A stretch of 64,000 nucleotides of DNA from Streptococcus toyakuensis (GTDB lineage: Bacteria > Bacillota > Bacilli > Lactobacillales > Streptococcaceae), in the NCBI RefSeq assembly GCF_024346585.1, contig NZ_AP024523.1, positions 1,125,001 through 1,189,000 of the forward strand, written 5' to 3'. Below the pieces are notes generated by a model. The model saw nothing but the letters and a program-made list of their open reading frames with translations, did no database searches and was not told the origin of the DNA. Each line of letters opens with the position of its first letter. Within the stretch, counting starts at the first letter, position 1. This document shows positions 38,296 to 50,531 of the stretch, in pieces. A program made the position numbers and the translations under genes.

Positions 38296-38590
38296 TCAAA
38301 GTAATCCTTTAAAATCTTCTGTCGTGATAGTATCGAATTGACTACTAAAATCAAGAAGATATAATTCCTCTACACCCTCTCGTTTTAACTTTCTTTCACG
38401 TTCAGCAGAGTTCAAAATATGCAAAAACAATTCCGAATGATAAGGCTCTAAAGCAATCTTTAAAGATTCATTAAACATCATAACCACGATAGGCAACAAA
38501 TCCTTCCTCGTAGCCTTGTTGGTAACACGAAATAATTCTTTATCAGATAGTTTGCCAATATCTTTGTGGTTTTTATAGAAATAGTAGTAA
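38296..38590 (-). pseudogene. N-terminally truncated gene remnant
   Basis: An open frame encodes about 95 residues ('...FYKNHKDIGKLSDKELFRVTNKATRKDLLPIVVMMFNESLKIALEPYHSELFLHILNSAERERKLKREGVEELYLLDF...') but has no proper start or ribosome site; an internal ATG would give 67 aa. The flanks (38,224-38,850) are AT-rich and otherwise empty. I do not recognise the family. Confidence 0.5.
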
Positions 38591-38740
38591 ATATAAAATA
38601 ATTATTTCATAATGATATCTATTTCTGTAACAGAAAATCTGAAACATAATTTTTACCTGAAGTTTAACATTGTAGAAAGTTCATTTTTTTGAAATGATGA
38701 TAAAGTACAATATATTGAGGTAAGAATTTTAAAGCCAGAA

Positions 38741-38784
38741 AAACGCATTATATCAGGCACTTAAAAACTTGATACAATGCGTTT
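38741..38784. terminator. Terminator of map, symmetrical
   Basis: AAACGCATT/AATGCGTTT with an inner TATCA/TTGATA pairing, 66 bp after the map stop; followed by U-rich sequence on the minus strand. Confidence 0.75.
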
Positions 38785-38849
38785 ATTTAATATGAAAAGA
38801 TCTACTGAATTCTTTAGAAATGAACTTCCAGCAGTCTTTTCACTTTTTA

Positions 38850-39710
38850 TTAATAAGTTCCTTCTTCACCTTGACTAGTCAAGATAACAGGTCCATCTTT
38901 TGTAATGACAAATTGGTGTTCATATTGACAAGATAGACCACCGTCAATGGTCTTATGCGCCCAACCAGTTTTCATATCTGTATCAATTTCCCAGTCACCT
39001 GTATTGATCATTGGTTCAATAGTCAAGACCATTCCTTCACGAAGACGGAGTCCTCGACCTGCAATACCATAGTTAGGAACCATTGGATCTTCGTGCATGG
39101 TTGGGCCAACACCATGACCAACCAAATCACGCACTACACCGTATCCACGACTTTCAGCGTATTCTTGAATCGCTGCTCCAATATCACCGATACGGTTTCC
39201 AACAACAGCCTGCTCAATCCCCTTGTACATGGCTTCTTTAGTTACATCCATCAAGTTTTTCACTTCTTCGGACGGTGTACCGACAGCATAAGCCCAACAA
39301 GAGTCTGCTAGACCACCAGAATAGCTCTGAGTGTATTTCTTCATTTGATCCACATTGTTGAAGTTTAATTTTGAGACATTCAGGTCAGATTTAGCAATTG
39401 GGCCTCCCAAAACCATATCAACCTTGAGCAAATCACCATCTTTCAAAATATAGTGACGAGGGAAAGCGTGAGCTACTTCATCGTTTAAAGAGCAGCAGGT
39501 AGCATAAGGATAGTCCATCATAGCACCGTCAACTCCAATCTGAAGCGGAAGGAAATTTTCTTCTTTACAACGACGGCGAACGTATTCTTCAACTTCCCAC
39601 ATATCTACGCCTGGCTTAATCAAATCACGCAAGCCGATATGAATACTTGCTAGAAAATCACCGGCCTTATCCATAGCTTCGATTTCACGAGCTGATTTTA
39701 ATGTTATCAT
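38850..39710 (-). CDS. map: Methionine aminopeptidase type I
   Basis: 286 aa. Metal ligands appear in 'DLLKVDMVLGG' (Asp), 'VGHGVGPTMHEDPMVPNYG' (His) and 'GMVLTIEPMINTG' (Glu), plus the C-terminal 'QYEHQFVIT'. The insert around residues 105-150 makes it about 35 aa longer than E. coli Map, which is normal for streptococci. Removes initiator Met. Preceded by AGGAGAAAAA. Confidence 0.96.
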   Translation of the reverse strand: MITLKSAREIEAMDKAGDFLASIHIGLRDLIKPGVDMWEVEEYVRRRCKEENFLPLQIGVDGAMMDYPYATCCSLNDEVAHAFPRHYILKDGDLLKVDMVLGGPIAKSDLNVSKLNFNNVDQMKKYTQSYSGGLADSCWAYAVGTPSEEVKNLMDVTKEAMYKGIEQAVVGNRIGDIGAAIQEYAESRGYGVVRDLVGHGVGPTMHEDPMVPNYGIAGRGLRLREGMVLTIEPMINTGDWEIDTDMKTGWAHKTIDGGLSCQYEHQFVITKDGPVILTSQGEEGTY

Positions 39711-39725
39711 TTTTTCTCCTAGTTT

Positions 39726-41003
39726 CTAATTAATTTTAACAGTCACATTTGCCTTTGAAACAATCTGATGACCATGATAAATATCGTAGTCAATAATAGC
39801 TGACCGTCTCGTATGATGGATAATGCGTGCTTGAATGCGCAATCTATCATCTATCTGAACCGCTTGCAAAAAATAGATTAGCATCTGCTCAATAATGAGA
39901 TTTCGACCACTATTCACAACAAAATCTTGAGTCATGTGGGTCAGAATTTCTGCCAATACACCATTAGCCAAAACACCGTTCTTCTCTAGCATAAAGGGTT
40001 CCACTGTAATCACTACTTCATCATGGTGATAAGAAAGTTTTTGACCAATCTGCTCAGAAAAAGTAGGTAGAGCAGAAACTTGGGAACGACTCATCTTCTC
40101 CATGACATCTCGTCTGGTTACAACCCCAAGCAATGTTTGATTATTTCGAACAACCGGTACCATTTCAAAGTCTTCAGCAATCATCCGTTGACTCACATTG
40201 GCAATATTTGTCGATAATCCAACTAAAAATAGACTACGAGACATGACCTTGTCAATTGTGGTACTTGGTGACTTATCACCTGCGTCTCTCATGGTTACAA
40301 CACCAACAACAACCTGATGTTGATTGATAACTGGAAAACGACTGCTACGATTCTTACGAACCAAATCCAAATAATCTTTGACTGTGTCGGTTTCTCTCAG
40401 AAAACCATACTCATGACTTGGGCGATAAAGTTTCTCAACTGTCAAAATATCTGTTTTGATTTGTACATTTGACAGGGCTTTATTGATCATGGTCGCGACA
40501 GTGAAAGTGTCATGTTTGCTTCTTAAAACAGGAATTCCTTTTTGATTGGCCAGTTTAAGCACATCATCATGAACCTGAAATCCACCTGTAACCAGGACTG
40601 CATTTTCATTTTCCAAGGCTAGCAACTGAATACGGGTTCGGTCTCCGACAATCAAGAGCCCCCCATCGTGAAGGTAAGACAAGATATTTTGTTCAGTCAT
40701 GGCACCAATTGAAAACTTACTGAATTCTCTCTCTAAACCTTCTTGCCCAGCCAGAACCTCAGAAGAAGTCACTTCTGCAATTTCAGCAAAAGTTAATCTC
40801 TCTATAGCAACTTTCTGAGATTTAACACGGATAGTACCACTTCTTGGGCGAGTCTCTACAATTCCACGATTTTCAGCTTCTTTAATAGCCCGATAAGCCG
40901 TTCCATCACTGACTCCCAGATGATTGGAAATGCTACGAACACTGACCCTTTTACCGACAGGTAATTCCTCCAAATAGCTTAGAATTTCCTGATGCTTACT
41001 CAT
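39726..41003 (-). CDS. HTH-DRTGG-CBS-CBS-hotdog regulatory protein (YtoI-like)
   Basis: 425 aa with four parts: residues 1-62 winged HTH ('VSVRSISNHLGVSDGTAYRAIKEAENRGIVETRPRSGTIRV'), 70-180 DRTGG, 190-310 two CBS domains ('RFPVINQHQVVVGVVTMRD', 'MVPVVRNNQTLLGVVTRRD'), 320-425 thioesterase-like hotdog. CBS domains suggest adenosine-nucleotide sensing. It overlaps the GNAT gene. Target unknown. Confidence 0.9.
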   Translation of the reverse strand: MSKHQEILSYLEELPVGKRVSVRSISNHLGVSDGTAYRAIKEAENRGIVETRPRSGTIRVKSQKVAIERLTFAEIAEVTSSEVLAGQEGLEREFSKFSIGAMTEQNILSYLHDGGLLIVGDRTRIQLLALENENAVLVTGGFQVHDDVLKLANQKGIPVLRSKHDTFTVATMINKALSNVQIKTDILTVEKLYRPSHEYGFLRETDTVKDYLDLVRKNRSSRFPVINQHQVVVGVVTMRDAGDKSPSTTIDKVMSRSLFLVGLSTNIANVSQRMIAEDFEMVPVVRNNQTLLGVVTRRDVMEKMSRSQVSALPTFSEQIGQKLSYHHDEVVITVEPFMLEKNGVLANGVLAEILTHMTQDFVVNSGRNLIIEQMLIYFLQAVQIDDRLRIQARIIHHTRRSAIIDYDIYHGHQIVSKANVTVKIN

Positions 41004-41547
41004 TGAATTCTCCTTTTACATACCGAAATTCAAAATAATCCCGCATTTTTCTTGTGTAGCGATCACTTCCTTTAAACTGACGAATCAATCGAAATCCAGA
41101 CTTAAGGGCAATCCGTTGACTAGCTTCATTTTCAAGGTGGGTAATGATGGATAATTGTTTTAAGCCAAATTCTTCAAAAGAAAGTTGACAAATTTTTCTA
41201 ACAACCTCTGTCATAAATCCTTGCGACCAAGCATCTTTTCTCAAAAAATAGCCAAGTTCTGCTTCTTTTTTAATTTCATCTAACTTTTCAAACTTAACAG
41301 AACCAATCATTTTTTCAGTTTTCTTGTCACAAATAGCCCATACTCCTAATGGAGATTTCATAAAATAATTGGCCAGTGCATATTGACTCTCTTCCAGACT
41401 AGCTTGACTTGGAAAAATAAATTGAAGATTTTCTGGATTCGAAGCTATCTCATAAAAATCCTGGCTATCACTAAAAAAGAAAGGACGCAAATACAAGCGA
41501 TCCGTTTCAAAAAAAGAAAACATTGCTAATTTGGTCCAAATATTCAT
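40996..41547 (-). CDS. GNAT acetyltransferase (RimJ/RimL-like)
   Basis: 183 aa from ATG 41,547 (AGAGG 5 nt upstream; a GTG two codons earlier is less likely). 'TDRLYLRPFFFSDSQDFYEIA', 'GYFLRKDAWSQGFMTEVVRKICQLSFEEFGLKQLSIITHLENEASQRIALKSGF' are GNAT motifs with the acetyl-CoA loop. Substrate unknown. Confidence 0.92.
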   Translation of the reverse strand: MNIWTKLAMFSFFETDRLYLRPFFFSDSQDFYEIASNPENLQFIFPSQASLEESQYALANYFMKSPLGVWAICDKKTEKMIGSVKFEKLDEIKKEAELGYFLRKDAWSQGFMTEVVRKICQLSFEEFGLKQLSIITHLENEASQRIALKSGFRLIRQFKGSDRYTRKMRDYFEFRYVKGEFNE

Positions 41548-41562
41548 AAACACCTCTACGGT

Positions 41563-42822
41563 TTAATCCTCAACAAGTGTAATATCCGCTCCTAGATTAC
41601 GTAATTTTTCAATAATATCAGAATAACCACGTAAGATAAACTCTATATTTGTAATTTCAGTTTTACCTTGAGCCATGAGCCCAGCAATGACTAGTGCAGC
41701 ACCAGCTCGTAGGTCAGTCGCTTTAACACTGGCCCCACGCAAATTACGTCCACCCGTGTACAAAATATGACCATTTGTTGTTGATATATCTGCGTCCATT
41801 TTAGCTAATTCAAAAACATGATTTACACGTTTTTCGTAAATCGTATCAACAATTGTACCACGACCATTCGCTCTTAGTAAAAGTGGGGTAAGCGGTTGTT
41901 GCAAATCAGTTGCAAAGCCTGGGTAAGGAGCTGTCTTAATATTGATTGCTTTCAAATTAGACTGTTCCTCGACAAAAATGCTGTCTTCAGATACAGTCAT
42001 TCTCACTCCCATTTCTTCCAACTTAGCAATAAATCCTTCCAGGTGTTCGTAAAGAACATTATTGATACGAATTCCTTTACCAACTGCAGCAGCTAAAGAT
42101 ATATATGTTCCAGCTTCAATGCGGTCTGGAATCACCTGATGACGCGTTCCATGTAATCTTTCAACACCATCAATAATGATGATATTAGTTCCTGCCCCAC
42201 GGATGTGGGCACCCATATTATTCAATAGAGTAGCAACGTCAATAATCTCAGGTTCACGGGCTGCATTTTCAATAATAGTACGACCATTTGCTTTAACCGC
42301 AGCAATCATCGTATTAATCGTCGCACCCACACTAACCGTATCCATGTAGATACTTGCGCCGTGAAGTCCTGTATCTTTGGCAGATAACTTCATGTTATCT
42401 CCCTCGTAGCTAACAGTTGCTCCCATAGCTTCAAAAGCCTTAAGGTGTAAGTCAATAGGGCGAGGTCCCAAATCACATCCACCAGGTAAACCAACAGTGG
42501 CTTCACCAAAGCGACCTAAAAGACTTCCATAAAAATAATAAGATGCACGAAGACTGTTGATTTTCCCATAAGGCATTGGAATATTTTGAACACCTCGTGG
42601 ATCAATCTCTAACACATCGTCATAACGCTTAACGGTAGCACCCATTAACTCCATGATTTCGACAAGACTAGCAACATCGGAAATATCTGGAACACAATCC
42701 AAAGTCACCACATCATCAGCCAAAATAATAGCTGGAATTAAGGCCACAACGCTATTTTTAGCACCGCTAATAGTGATTTCACCTTGCAAGGGTAATCCAC
42801 CATTGATAACAATTTTTCTCAT
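41563..42822 (-). CDS. murA: UDP-N-acetylglucosamine 1-carboxyvinyltransferase
   Basis: 419 aa from ATG 42,822 ([20 protein letters not shown]). Two EPSP-synthase-like domains; catalytic Cys in '[16 protein letters not shown]' near residue 117, and 'ISGAKNS' PEP-binding Lys near 22. First committed step of peptidoglycan synthesis; the target of fosfomycin. Streptococci usually have two copies; which one this is cannot be told. Confidence 0.96.
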   Translation of the reverse strand: MRKIVINGGLPLQGEITISGAKNSVVALIPAIILADDVVTLDCVPDISDVASLVEIMELMGATVKRYDDVLEIDPRGVQNIPMPYGKINSLRASYYFYGSLLGRFGEATVGLPGGCDLGPRPIDLHLKAFEAMGATVSYEGDNMKLSAKDTGLHGASIYMDTVSVGATINTMIAAVKANGRTIIENAAREPEIIDVATLLNNMGAHIRGAGTNIIIIDGVERLHGTRHQVIPDRIEAGTYISLAAAVGKGIRINNVLYEHLEGFIAKLEEMGVRMTVSEDSIFVEEQSNLKAINIKTAPYPGFATDLQQPLTPLLLRANGRGTIVDTIYEKRVNHVFELAKMDADISTTNGHILYTGGRNLRGASVKATDLRAGAALVIAGLMAQGKTEITNIEFILRGYSDIIEKLRNLGADITLVED

Positions 42823-42960
42823 TCTAAATTTTTTGTGCTCCTTCAAAATTTCTAAAAAGGTCCTACATTAAAGTATATCATAAATTCACCCTTTTTTCCA
42901 TCATTTTCAATTATATTAGCTGAATCGTATTTATTGGTAAATGAGATGTCTTGAAATGTT

Positions 42961-42981
42961 TTGCCCCTTTTTTGCCCCCTA
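42961..42981. repeat. TTGCCCC-N5-TTGCCCC pair downstream of enolase
   Basis: TTGCCCCTTTTTTGCCCCCT resembles arm-type integrase repeats such as those after int at 35.93 kb. There is no integrase here. Possible scar of another integrative element. Confidence 0.35.
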
Positions 42982-42991
42982 AATACAAAAA

Positions 42992-43020
42992 TAGCCCTTC
43001 GGATAAAATCCGAGGGGCTA
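42992..43020 (-). terminator. Enolase terminator
   Basis: TAGCCCCTCGGA / TCCGAAGGGCTA on the minus strand followed by T5. Two further hairpins lie between it and the eno stop. Confidence 0.87.
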
Positions 43021-43091
43021 GAAACGTTGTTAAATCAACGGCCGAACTTTTGAATTTCAAGGTTCGGGATAAAATAGTTCACTGAACTATT

Positions 43092-44399
<1,308 letters not shown>

Positions 44400-44434
44400 T
44401 TACTCTCCTTATGAGTTAAATTTTTTACACCTCT

Positions 44435-44463
44435 ATAATACCTTAAAACCCCTCCTTTTTCAA
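44435..44463 (-). promoter_or_regulatory. Enolase promoter
   Basis: Minus strand TTGAAA (44,458-44,463), 17 bp, TATTAT (44,435-44,440), then AAGGAGAG before the ATG. Confidence 0.8.
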
Positions 44464-44544
44464 GAAAAAACGTTATCTTTGTGCAAATTTTCCTTAACTT
44501 TATAAAGTAATCGCTTTCTTTTGTCTGTTTTATTCTAACTTTTA

Positions 44545-44553
44545 TGATATACT
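44545..44553 (+). promoter_or_regulatory. Extended -10 promoter giving a leaderless mRNA
   Basis: TGATATACT; the ATG of the next gene begins 6 nt after the -10, and no ribosome site is present, so the transcript should start at or next to the ATG. Confidence 0.65.
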
Positions 44554-44559
44554 GTTTTC

Positions 44560-45006
44560 ATGACAGATTTATCAAAACAATTACTTGAAAAAGCTCACGG
44601 TGGGCCAAAAATTAATCCGGATGAGCAAAGACGCTATCTTGGCACTTTTGAGGAAAGAGTTCTTGGATATGCAGATATTGACACAGCAAATAGTCCTCAG
44701 TTAGAAAAAGGCTTTTTATCCATTTTAGAAAACCTTCAGGAAAAAGCCGAGCCACTATTTGTGAAGATTTCACCAACTATCGAATTTGACAAACAAGTTT
44801 TCTACTTAAAAGAAGCAAAAGAAACTGATAGTCAAGCTACCATTGTATCTGAAGAGCATACTTCTTCTCCTTTTGGCCTGATTATCCATAGCAATGCACC
44901 AGTACAAGTAGAAGAAAAGGATCTTCGACTTGCTTTTCCAAAACTTTGGGAAGTTAAAAAGGAAGAACCAGCCAAAACATCCTTATGGAAGAAATGGTTT
45001 GGCTAA
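44560..45006 (+). CDS. DUF1694 family protein (YueI-like)
   Basis: 148 aa. '[31 protein letters not shown]' at residues 16-46 is the family signature. Conserved single-copy protein in Firmicutes, function unknown. No Shine-Dalgarno; see the leaderless promoter just before it. Its stop overlaps the end of the convergent glycerate kinase gene. Confidence 0.9.
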   Translation: MTDLSKQLLEKAHGGPKINPDEQRRYLGTFEERVLGYADIDTANSPQLEKGFLSILENLQEKAEPLFVKISPTIEFDKQVFYLKEAKETDSQATIVSEEHTSSPFGLIIHSNAPVQVEEKDLRLAFPKLWEVKKEEPAKTSLWKKWFG

Positions 45007-46118
45007 ATCTTGCGCATATTTAATAAATTCCCTATATTGGCAGCCGTGTGCTCCAAATAGAGACTGGCATTTTTCAAACTATCTTCTAGAGGTTCACTTT
45101 TCTCCAAAATAGAAAAGGCAGCTTGGATATTCTCAAATGGTAGGGAAGGTAAATCCTCAGCAATACTACCACAAATAGCAATGACAGGAACTCCGACAGG
45201 GGTTCTTTTTGCTACGCCTATCGGCGCTTTACCTGCTAAACTTTGACGATCTAGCCTTCCTTCTCCTACAACTACCAAGTCAGCATCTGCAACTTTCTTA
45301 TCAAAGTTGATTAGATCCAAGCAGGTATCTATTCCAGATACGATTCTTGCCTGAGCAAAGGCACACAAACCGGCAGCAATGCCCCCACCAGCTCCTGTTC
45401 CTTTAATTTCTAATGTTGCAGGTGAAACTTTTTCATAAAAATCTTGGATCGCCTGATCTACGGCCTCAAACATAGTAGGATCTAGGCCTTTTTGTTTGCC
45501 AAAAATATAGGTCGCACCTTGAGGACCACATAAGGGACTCACGACATCTGCTAAAATACGAATTTGCACATCTTCAGGAATTTCATAGCGATTTTCTGTT
45601 GACATAGAAGCTAAGTTCAATAAGGATTGACCACAAGAGGGCAAGACATTTCCATTCTTATCATAAAATTGATAACCTAAACCAGCAGCAATCCCCAGTC
45701 CTCCATCATTACTGGCCGTGCCACCAACACCGATATAGATATCTTTAATCCCTTTAGCAATGAGATGGCGAATCAACTCTCCGATACCACGAGTTTGGAT
45801 TTGCAGTGGATTTCGTTTCTCTATCGGAATCTTTCCAAGACCAACCAAGTCAGCTACTTCAAATAGTGCCAGTTCCCCTTTTTGAAAATAGCGCATGGCT
45901 TCTTTTGGTCCAAAAGGTCCTGTAACTTGGATCCATTTTTCTTCAAAGTCAATAGAATGTCTAATAGCATCAACGGTACCTTCTCCCCCATCACCAATAG
46001 GGCAGAGAAGACAGTCTACATCTGCTATTGATTGTTGGAAGCCTCTTTTAATAGCTTCAGCCACCTCTTCAGCGGTCAAGCTTTCCTTAAATGAATCTGG
46101 TGCAATTACAATCTTCAT
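45003..46118 (-). CDS. glxK: Glycerate kinase
   Basis: 371 aa. '[22 protein letters not shown]', '[13 protein letters not shown]', '[13 protein letters not shown]', '[12 protein letters not shown]' are the ordered motifs of the GarK/GlxK family, which phosphorylates D-glycerate. It overlaps serB by 4 bp (ATGA), so both are made from one transcript. Confidence 0.95.
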   Translation of the reverse strand: MKIVIAPDSFKESLTAEEVAEAIKRGFQQSIADVDCLLCPIGDGGEGTVDAIRHSIDFEEKWIQVTGPFGPKEAMRYFQKGELALFEVADLVGLGKIPIEKRNPLQIQTRGIGELIRHLIAKGIKDIYIGVGGTASNDGGLGIAAGLGYQFYDKNGNVLPSCGQSLLNLASMSTENRYEIPEDVQIRILADVVSPLCGPQGATYIFGKQKGLDPTMFEAVDQAIQDFYEKVSPATLEIKGTGAGGGIAAGLCAFAQARIVSGIDTCLDLINFDKKVADADLVVVGEGRLDRQSLAGKAPIGVAKRTPVGVPVIAICGSIAEDLPSLPFENIQAAFSILEKSEPLEDSLKNASLYLEHTAANIGNLLNMRKI

Positions 46119-46771
46119 ATTTTACCCCATTCTAACCAGTCAATCAAAGGAAGAACTTCTAAAAAATCTCTCTTATCAACATAATTCGGTATTTCTTTTT
46201 TGAGCACTTCTTTGGCACAAAAGGCGATTCCTAGTCCTGCTGACTTCAACATTAATAAGTCATTAGCCCCGTCACCGATTGCAATCGTTCTTTCTTTAGG
46301 AAGTTTTAGTTTATCTCTCCATTTTTCCAGAGTCTCTTTTTTGACCTCAGGACTTATAATTTGTCCAATCAATTTTCCAGTTAAAAGACCATCTTTGACT
46401 TCGAGTTGGTTGGCAGAGAAATGGGCAATGCCAAGTGATTTTGCTAATCGATCAACTATTGGTGTAAATCCACCGGACACCAGACCAACTAGGATGTCGT
46501 TCTTTTGGAGAATAGAGATAAATTTCTGGGCATTTGGCGTTAGATGAATAGTGTTGAAGACTTTATCAAAAACCGAAATAGGAAGACCTTCCAAGAAGGA
46601 AACTCTTTTTCTTAAACTACTTTCAAAGTTCAACTCTCCTCTCATTGCCCGACTTGTAATCTGCGAAATTTCTTCCTCACGACCTACCTCTCTTCCCAAA
46701 AAATCAATCACTTCTTCTAGGATTAAGGTTCCATCAACATCCATAACACACAATCCTCTTACTTGAGACAT
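46115..46771 (-). CDS. serB: Phosphoserine phosphatase-like HAD hydrolase
   Basis: 218 aa. HAD motifs 'VMDVDGTLI' (nucleophile Asp), 'GLVSGGF', and '[26 protein letters not shown]'. Length and the '[17 protein letters not shown]' cap region match SerB. Coupled to glycerate kinase, so the pair may work on three-carbon acids linked to serine synthesis. Confidence 0.9.
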   Translation of the reverse strand: MSQVRGLCVMDVDGTLILEEVIDFLGREVGREEEISQITSRAMRGELNFESSLRKRVSFLEGLPISVFDKVFNTIHLTPNAQKFISILQKNDILVGLVSGGFTPIVDRLAKSLGIAHFSANQLEVKDGLLTGKLIGQIISPEVKKETLEKWRDKLKLPKERTIAIGDGANDLLMLKSAGLGIAFCAKEVLKKEIPNYVDKRDFLEVLPLIDWLEWGKI

Positions 46772-46796
46772 CAGTTCTCCTCTCTAAATAGCCCAA

Positions 46797-46823
46797 AAAT
46801 CGTATGAAGTCATCATACGATTT
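46797..46823 (-). terminator. Terminator of the glg operon
   Basis: AAATCGTATGA / TCATACGATTT (11 pairs) followed by TTTTTGG on the minus strand, just after the glgA stop. Confidence 0.83.
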
Positions 46824-46829
46824 TATCTA

Positions 46830-48263
46830 TTAATTAACTAAACTATGGTACAAGTCAAGGTATGACCTGCAGGCTGTATCCCATGAGAAATCACACTCCA
46901 TGGCTTGTTTTTGTAGATTTCTCCAAACATCAGGATGGTTTCTATACAAGTCCAAAGCTGTTTGGAAAGTCCAATTTAACCAATAAGGAGATAGATTGTC
47001 AAAGCTAAAACCAGTACCACTTCCTTCGATTGGATTAAAGGCTTTAACGGTATCTCGCAAGCCACCAACTTCATGGACTAATGGCAAGGTTCCGTACCGC
47101 ATCGCCATCATTTGAGACAAGCCACACGGTTCAAAACGACTTGGCATGAGGAAGAGGTCACAAGCAGCATAGATTTCTTGAGCAAGTTTGACGTCAAAAG
47201 TAATATTTGCTGATAGCTTGTCTGGATAGATTTGAGCAAACCATGAGAAAGCTCCTTCAAAGGCTGGATCACCAGTTCCTAAAAGAACAATCTGAACATC
47301 TTCTTGCAAGATATGGTGCAAACTTTCCACCACCACATCAAAACCTTTTTGACGTGTCAAACGAGAAACAATTCCCACCAGTAGAACATCAGTCCTAACG
47401 GGTAAGCCAACTCTTTCTTGCAATTTTGCCTTATTCTGGGCCTTCCCAGACAAATCTTCCTGATTAAAATGATAGTCTAAAAGGGCATCCGTCTGAGGAT
47501 TATAAAGGTCAGCATCAATCCCATTTACGATACCAGAGACCTTACCAGACTCCATTCGAAGAATCTGATCCAAGTTACATCCAAACTGACTAGTCATAAT
47601 TTCATGAGCATAGCTAGGCGAAACGGTTGAAACACGATCCGCATAGAGAATACCAGCCTTCATCCAGTTCAGACAGTTATTCCAGCGAAGGGTACCATCA
47701 GCATAACGCTCAAAGCCAACTCCAAACAAATCCCATAACATTCCTTCTGAAAATTGTCCTTGGAATTCCAAATTATGAATGGTTAAAACAGTTTTAATGC
47801 CCTCATAGGCTTGAATCCAACGGTATTTTTCCTTCAACAAGAAAGGAATCATAGCTGTATGGTAGTCATGAACATGGAGAAGATCAGGAATAAAGTCAAT
47901 CCTTTCCATAGCCTCAATGGCAGCCAGTTGGAAAAAAGCAAAGCGTTCTCCGTCATCAAAATCACCGTAAACATGACCTCGGAAGAAATAATATTGGTTG
48001 TCAATGAAGTAGAAGGTCACACCATTTAAGACTGTTTTCTTAATCCCACAGTACTGTCTGCGCCAACCAACACTAACCTCAAAATGAAGCACATCTTCAA
48101 TCTGATTTCCAAATTTAGCCTCTACCATGTCATAGTAGGGTAAAATTACTGCAACTTCATGTCCCGCTTTTACCAGTGATTTAGGAAGAGCGCCAATGAC
48201 GTCTCCCAAACCACCTGTTTTTGAAAAGGGTACACCCTCAGCTGCTACAAATAAAATTTTCAT
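46830..48263 (-). CDS. glgA: Glycogen synthase
   Basis: 477 aa. '[23 protein letters not shown]' holds the KTGGL ADP-glucose motif near residue 15; GT5 C-terminal '[34 protein letters not shown]' near 375. Last gene of glgBCDA, overlapping glgD by 4 bp. Extends alpha-1,4-glucan from ADP-glucose. Confidence 0.97.
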   Translation of the reverse strand: MKILFVAAEGVPFSKTGGLGDVIGALPKSLVKAGHEVAVILPYYDMVEAKFGNQIEDVLHFEVSVGWRRQYCGIKKTVLNGVTFYFIDNQYYFFRGHVYGDFDDGERFAFFQLAAIEAMERIDFIPDLLHVHDYHTAMIPFLLKEKYRWIQAYEGIKTVLTIHNLEFQGQFSEGMLWDLFGVGFERYADGTLRWNNCLNWMKAGILYADRVSTVSPSYAHEIMTSQFGCNLDQILRMESGKVSGIVNGIDADLYNPQTDALLDYHFNQEDLSGKAQNKAKLQERVGLPVRTDVLLVGIVSRLTRQKGFDVVVESLHHILQEDVQIVLLGTGDPAFEGAFSWFAQIYPDKLSANITFDVKLAQEIYAACDLFLMPSRFEPCGLSQMMAMRYGTLPLVHEVGGLRDTVKAFNPIEGSGTGFSFDNLSPYWLNWTFQTALDLYRNHPDVWRNLQKQAMECDFSWDTACRSYLDLYHSLVN

Positions 48264-49399
48264 GAATGAATATCCTCTGTTACTTTAGCACCTTTCTTAA
48301 CGACGACTGGATGTTCTGCAGTTCCACGGATCACTACTCCATCCGCAACTTCAACACCCTTGTCCAATATAGCGTATTCTACCTGAGCACCTTCTCCAAT
48401 AACAACACGAGGGAATAAGATGCTATCTTTAACCAAGCTATCCTTATGGACATGAATATTACGTGATAAAACAGAATTAGCCACTTGACCTTCAACAATA
48501 CTACCAGAAGCAAACTGAGAAGTACTTACCTTAGATGTATTGGCATAGTAAGTTGGCTCTTCGTTTTTGACCTTTGTATAAATCTTTTGGTTTGGTGAGA
48601 AGAGAGAATAGAACTTTTGCGATTCAAGCATATCGATATTCGCTTTATAATAAGACTCTACAGAATGAATGTTGGCTAGGTAGCCTGTGTACTCGTAGGC
48701 AAAAGCCCCTTCTTTTGCAGCCAAATCCCGTAAAACATAGCGCAACTTCTCTGGATGTTCTTTCTTAGCCTCTTCTTCTAAGCGTTCAATCAACCAAGGG
48801 GTATCAACGACAAAGATATCTGTCGACATATTGTAAACTTCATCTGATGATTTACTATCAAAGAGTTTATGAGAACGAACATGGTCTGTTTCATCCACTT
48901 CCAAGATTGCGTTTACTTCTGAAATGTCTTTCTTAGCTAGTTTTTTATAAACTACAGTGATAGGCCCTTTTGTTGTACTATGTAGATGGAAAACTTGGTT
49001 CAAATCAATATTAATCAAAACATCACAGTTGAGTGAAACTGTTTGGTTTGAGCCAGAACGTTTCAAGTAAGTAAGAAGTTGTTGGTAGTATTCTTTTCCA
49101 ACTGTACTACTTTCCACACGAGTATTGTAAATACCTAGATAATAGTGGCTAAGAAGAGTTGACAAGCCCCACTCACGTCCTGAACGGATATGGTCAAAGA
49201 CTGAGCTGATATTGTCTTGTTGGAAAATACCAAAAATACTACGGACACCAGCATTAGCAAGACTTGAAAGCGGGAAGTCAATCAAGCGATATTTACCACC
49301 AAATGGCAAACTAGCTACTGGACGGTGGTCTGTCAGTGTTGACATATCATGAAAACCAACTGTGTTTCCTAAAATGGCAGAATATTTATCAATCTTCAT
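48260..49399 (-). CDS. glgD: ADP-glucose pyrophosphorylase, GlgD subunit
   Basis: 379 aa. Nucleotidyltransferase fold like GlgC but the N-terminus '[43 protein letters not shown]' lacks the GGxGxRL loop, as in regulatory GlgD subunits that pair with GlgC. C-terminal left-handed beta-helix '[36 protein letters not shown]'. Confidence 0.96.
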   Translation of the reverse strand: MKIDKYSAILGNTVGFHDMSTLTDHRPVASLPFGGKYRLIDFPLSSLANAGVRSIFGIFQQDNISSVFDHIRSGREWGLSTLLSHYYLGIYNTRVESSTVGKEYYQQLLTYLKRSGSNQTVSLNCDVLINIDLNQVFHLHSTTKGPITVVYKKLAKKDISEVNAILEVDETDHVRSHKLFDSKSSDEVYNMSTDIFVVDTPWLIERLEEEAKKEHPEKLRYVLRDLAAKEGAFAYEYTGYLANIHSVESYYKANIDMLESQKFYSLFSPNQKIYTKVKNEEPTYYANTSKVSTSQFASGSIVEGQVANSVLSRNIHVHKDSLVKDSILFPRVVIGEGAQVEYAILDKGVEVADGVVIRGTAEHPVVVKKGAKVTEDIHS

Positions 49400-50531
49400 C
49401 TGTTGCTACCCCCACTACTTCATCATATCCTACAACTTGTACTTCTTCTGTTCCATCAATTTCGACACCATCAGAAATAACTGCACCTTCACCAATAATG
49501 GCACGTTTGATTTTAGCTCCCTGACCGACAATTGCACCACTCATGATAACTGAATCTACTACTTCTGCCCCTTCGCGAACTTGCGCACCTGTTGAGAGGA
49601 TAGAATGTTTAACAGTTCCATCTACGAAACAGCCATCGACAACCAAGGAATCTTCCACATGAGCATTTGCCCCAAGGAAGTTTGGTGGTGAAATTAAGTT
49701 TCTTGAGTAAATCTTCCATTGACGGTTACGGCTATCCAAGGCATTTTCTGGTGAAATATATTCCATGTTAGCTTCCCAAAGTGACTCAATAGTACCAACA
49801 TCTTTCCAGTAGCCATTAAACTCATATGCATAGACACTTTCACCTGACTCAAGGTAATTTGGAATGACATTCTTACCGAAGTCTGACATATCGACATTGC
49901 TCTTTTCAGCAGTAACAAGCATATTGCGCAGACGTTGCCAATCAAAAATGTAAATTCCCATAGAAGCTTTTGTAGATTTAGGTTGAGCTGGTTTTTCTTC
50001 AAATTCAACAATGCGGTTATTGGCATCTGTGTTCATAATACCAAAACGACTAGCTTCTTTAAGAGGGACGTCTAAAACCGCTACTGTCAAGCTGGCATTA
50101 TTATCTTTGTGAGACTGGAGCATATCATCATAATCCATTTTGTAGATATGGTCCCCAGATAGAATCAAGACATACTCAGGATTGACACTGTCGATATAAT
50201 CAATATTTTGGTAAATAGCGTGGCTAGTCCCCTCAAACCAACGATTTCCTTCACTTGCAGAATAAGGTTGAAGAATAGAGACACCAGAATTGATACCGTC
50301 TAGTCCCCAGCTTGAACCATTACCAATATGGTTGTTGAGAGCAAGTGGTTGGTACTGTGTAATGACTCCAACATTGTTGATGCCTGAGTTGGCACAGTTT
50401 GAAAGAGCAAAGTCAATGATACGGTAGCGCCCACCAAATTGCACAGCTGGTTTTGCAATGCTTTGAGTGAGTTTACCGAGACGAGTTCCTTGCCCACCAG
50501 CAAGAATCAAAGCTAACATTTCATTCTTCAT
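49389..50531 (-). CDS. glgC: ADP-glucose pyrophosphorylase, catalytic GlgC subunit
   Basis: 380 aa. '[45 protein letters not shown]' has the intact catalytic loop and substrate Lys/Arg; '[17 protein letters not shown]' holds the metal-binding Asp. Forms ADP-glucose from glucose-1-phosphate and ATP. Overlaps glgB and glgD by about 11 bp each. Confidence 0.97.
   Translation of the reverse strand: MKNEMLALILAGGQGTRLGKLTQSIAKPAVQFGGRYRIIDFALSNCANSGINNVGVITQYQPLALNNHIGNGSSWGLDGINSGVSILQPYSASEGNRWFEGTSHAIYQNIDYIDSVNPEYVLILSGDHIYKMDYDDMLQSHKDNNASLTVAVLDVPLKEASRFGIMNTDANNRIVEFEEKPAQPKSTKASMGIYIFDWQRLRNMLVTAEKSNVDMSDFGKNVIPNYLESGESVYAYEFNGYWKDVGTIESLWEANMEYISPENALDSRNRQWKIYSRNLISPPNFLGANAHVEDSLVVDGCFVDGTVKHSILSTGAQVREGAEVVDSVIMSGAIVGQGAKIKRAIIGEGAVISDGVEIDGTEEVQVVGYDEVVGVATDED

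Noticed and set aside
38741..38784. Possible BOX or RUP repeat element near map
   Set aside because: The sequence is only a symmetrical terminator; it lacks the known BOX and RUP end sequences.
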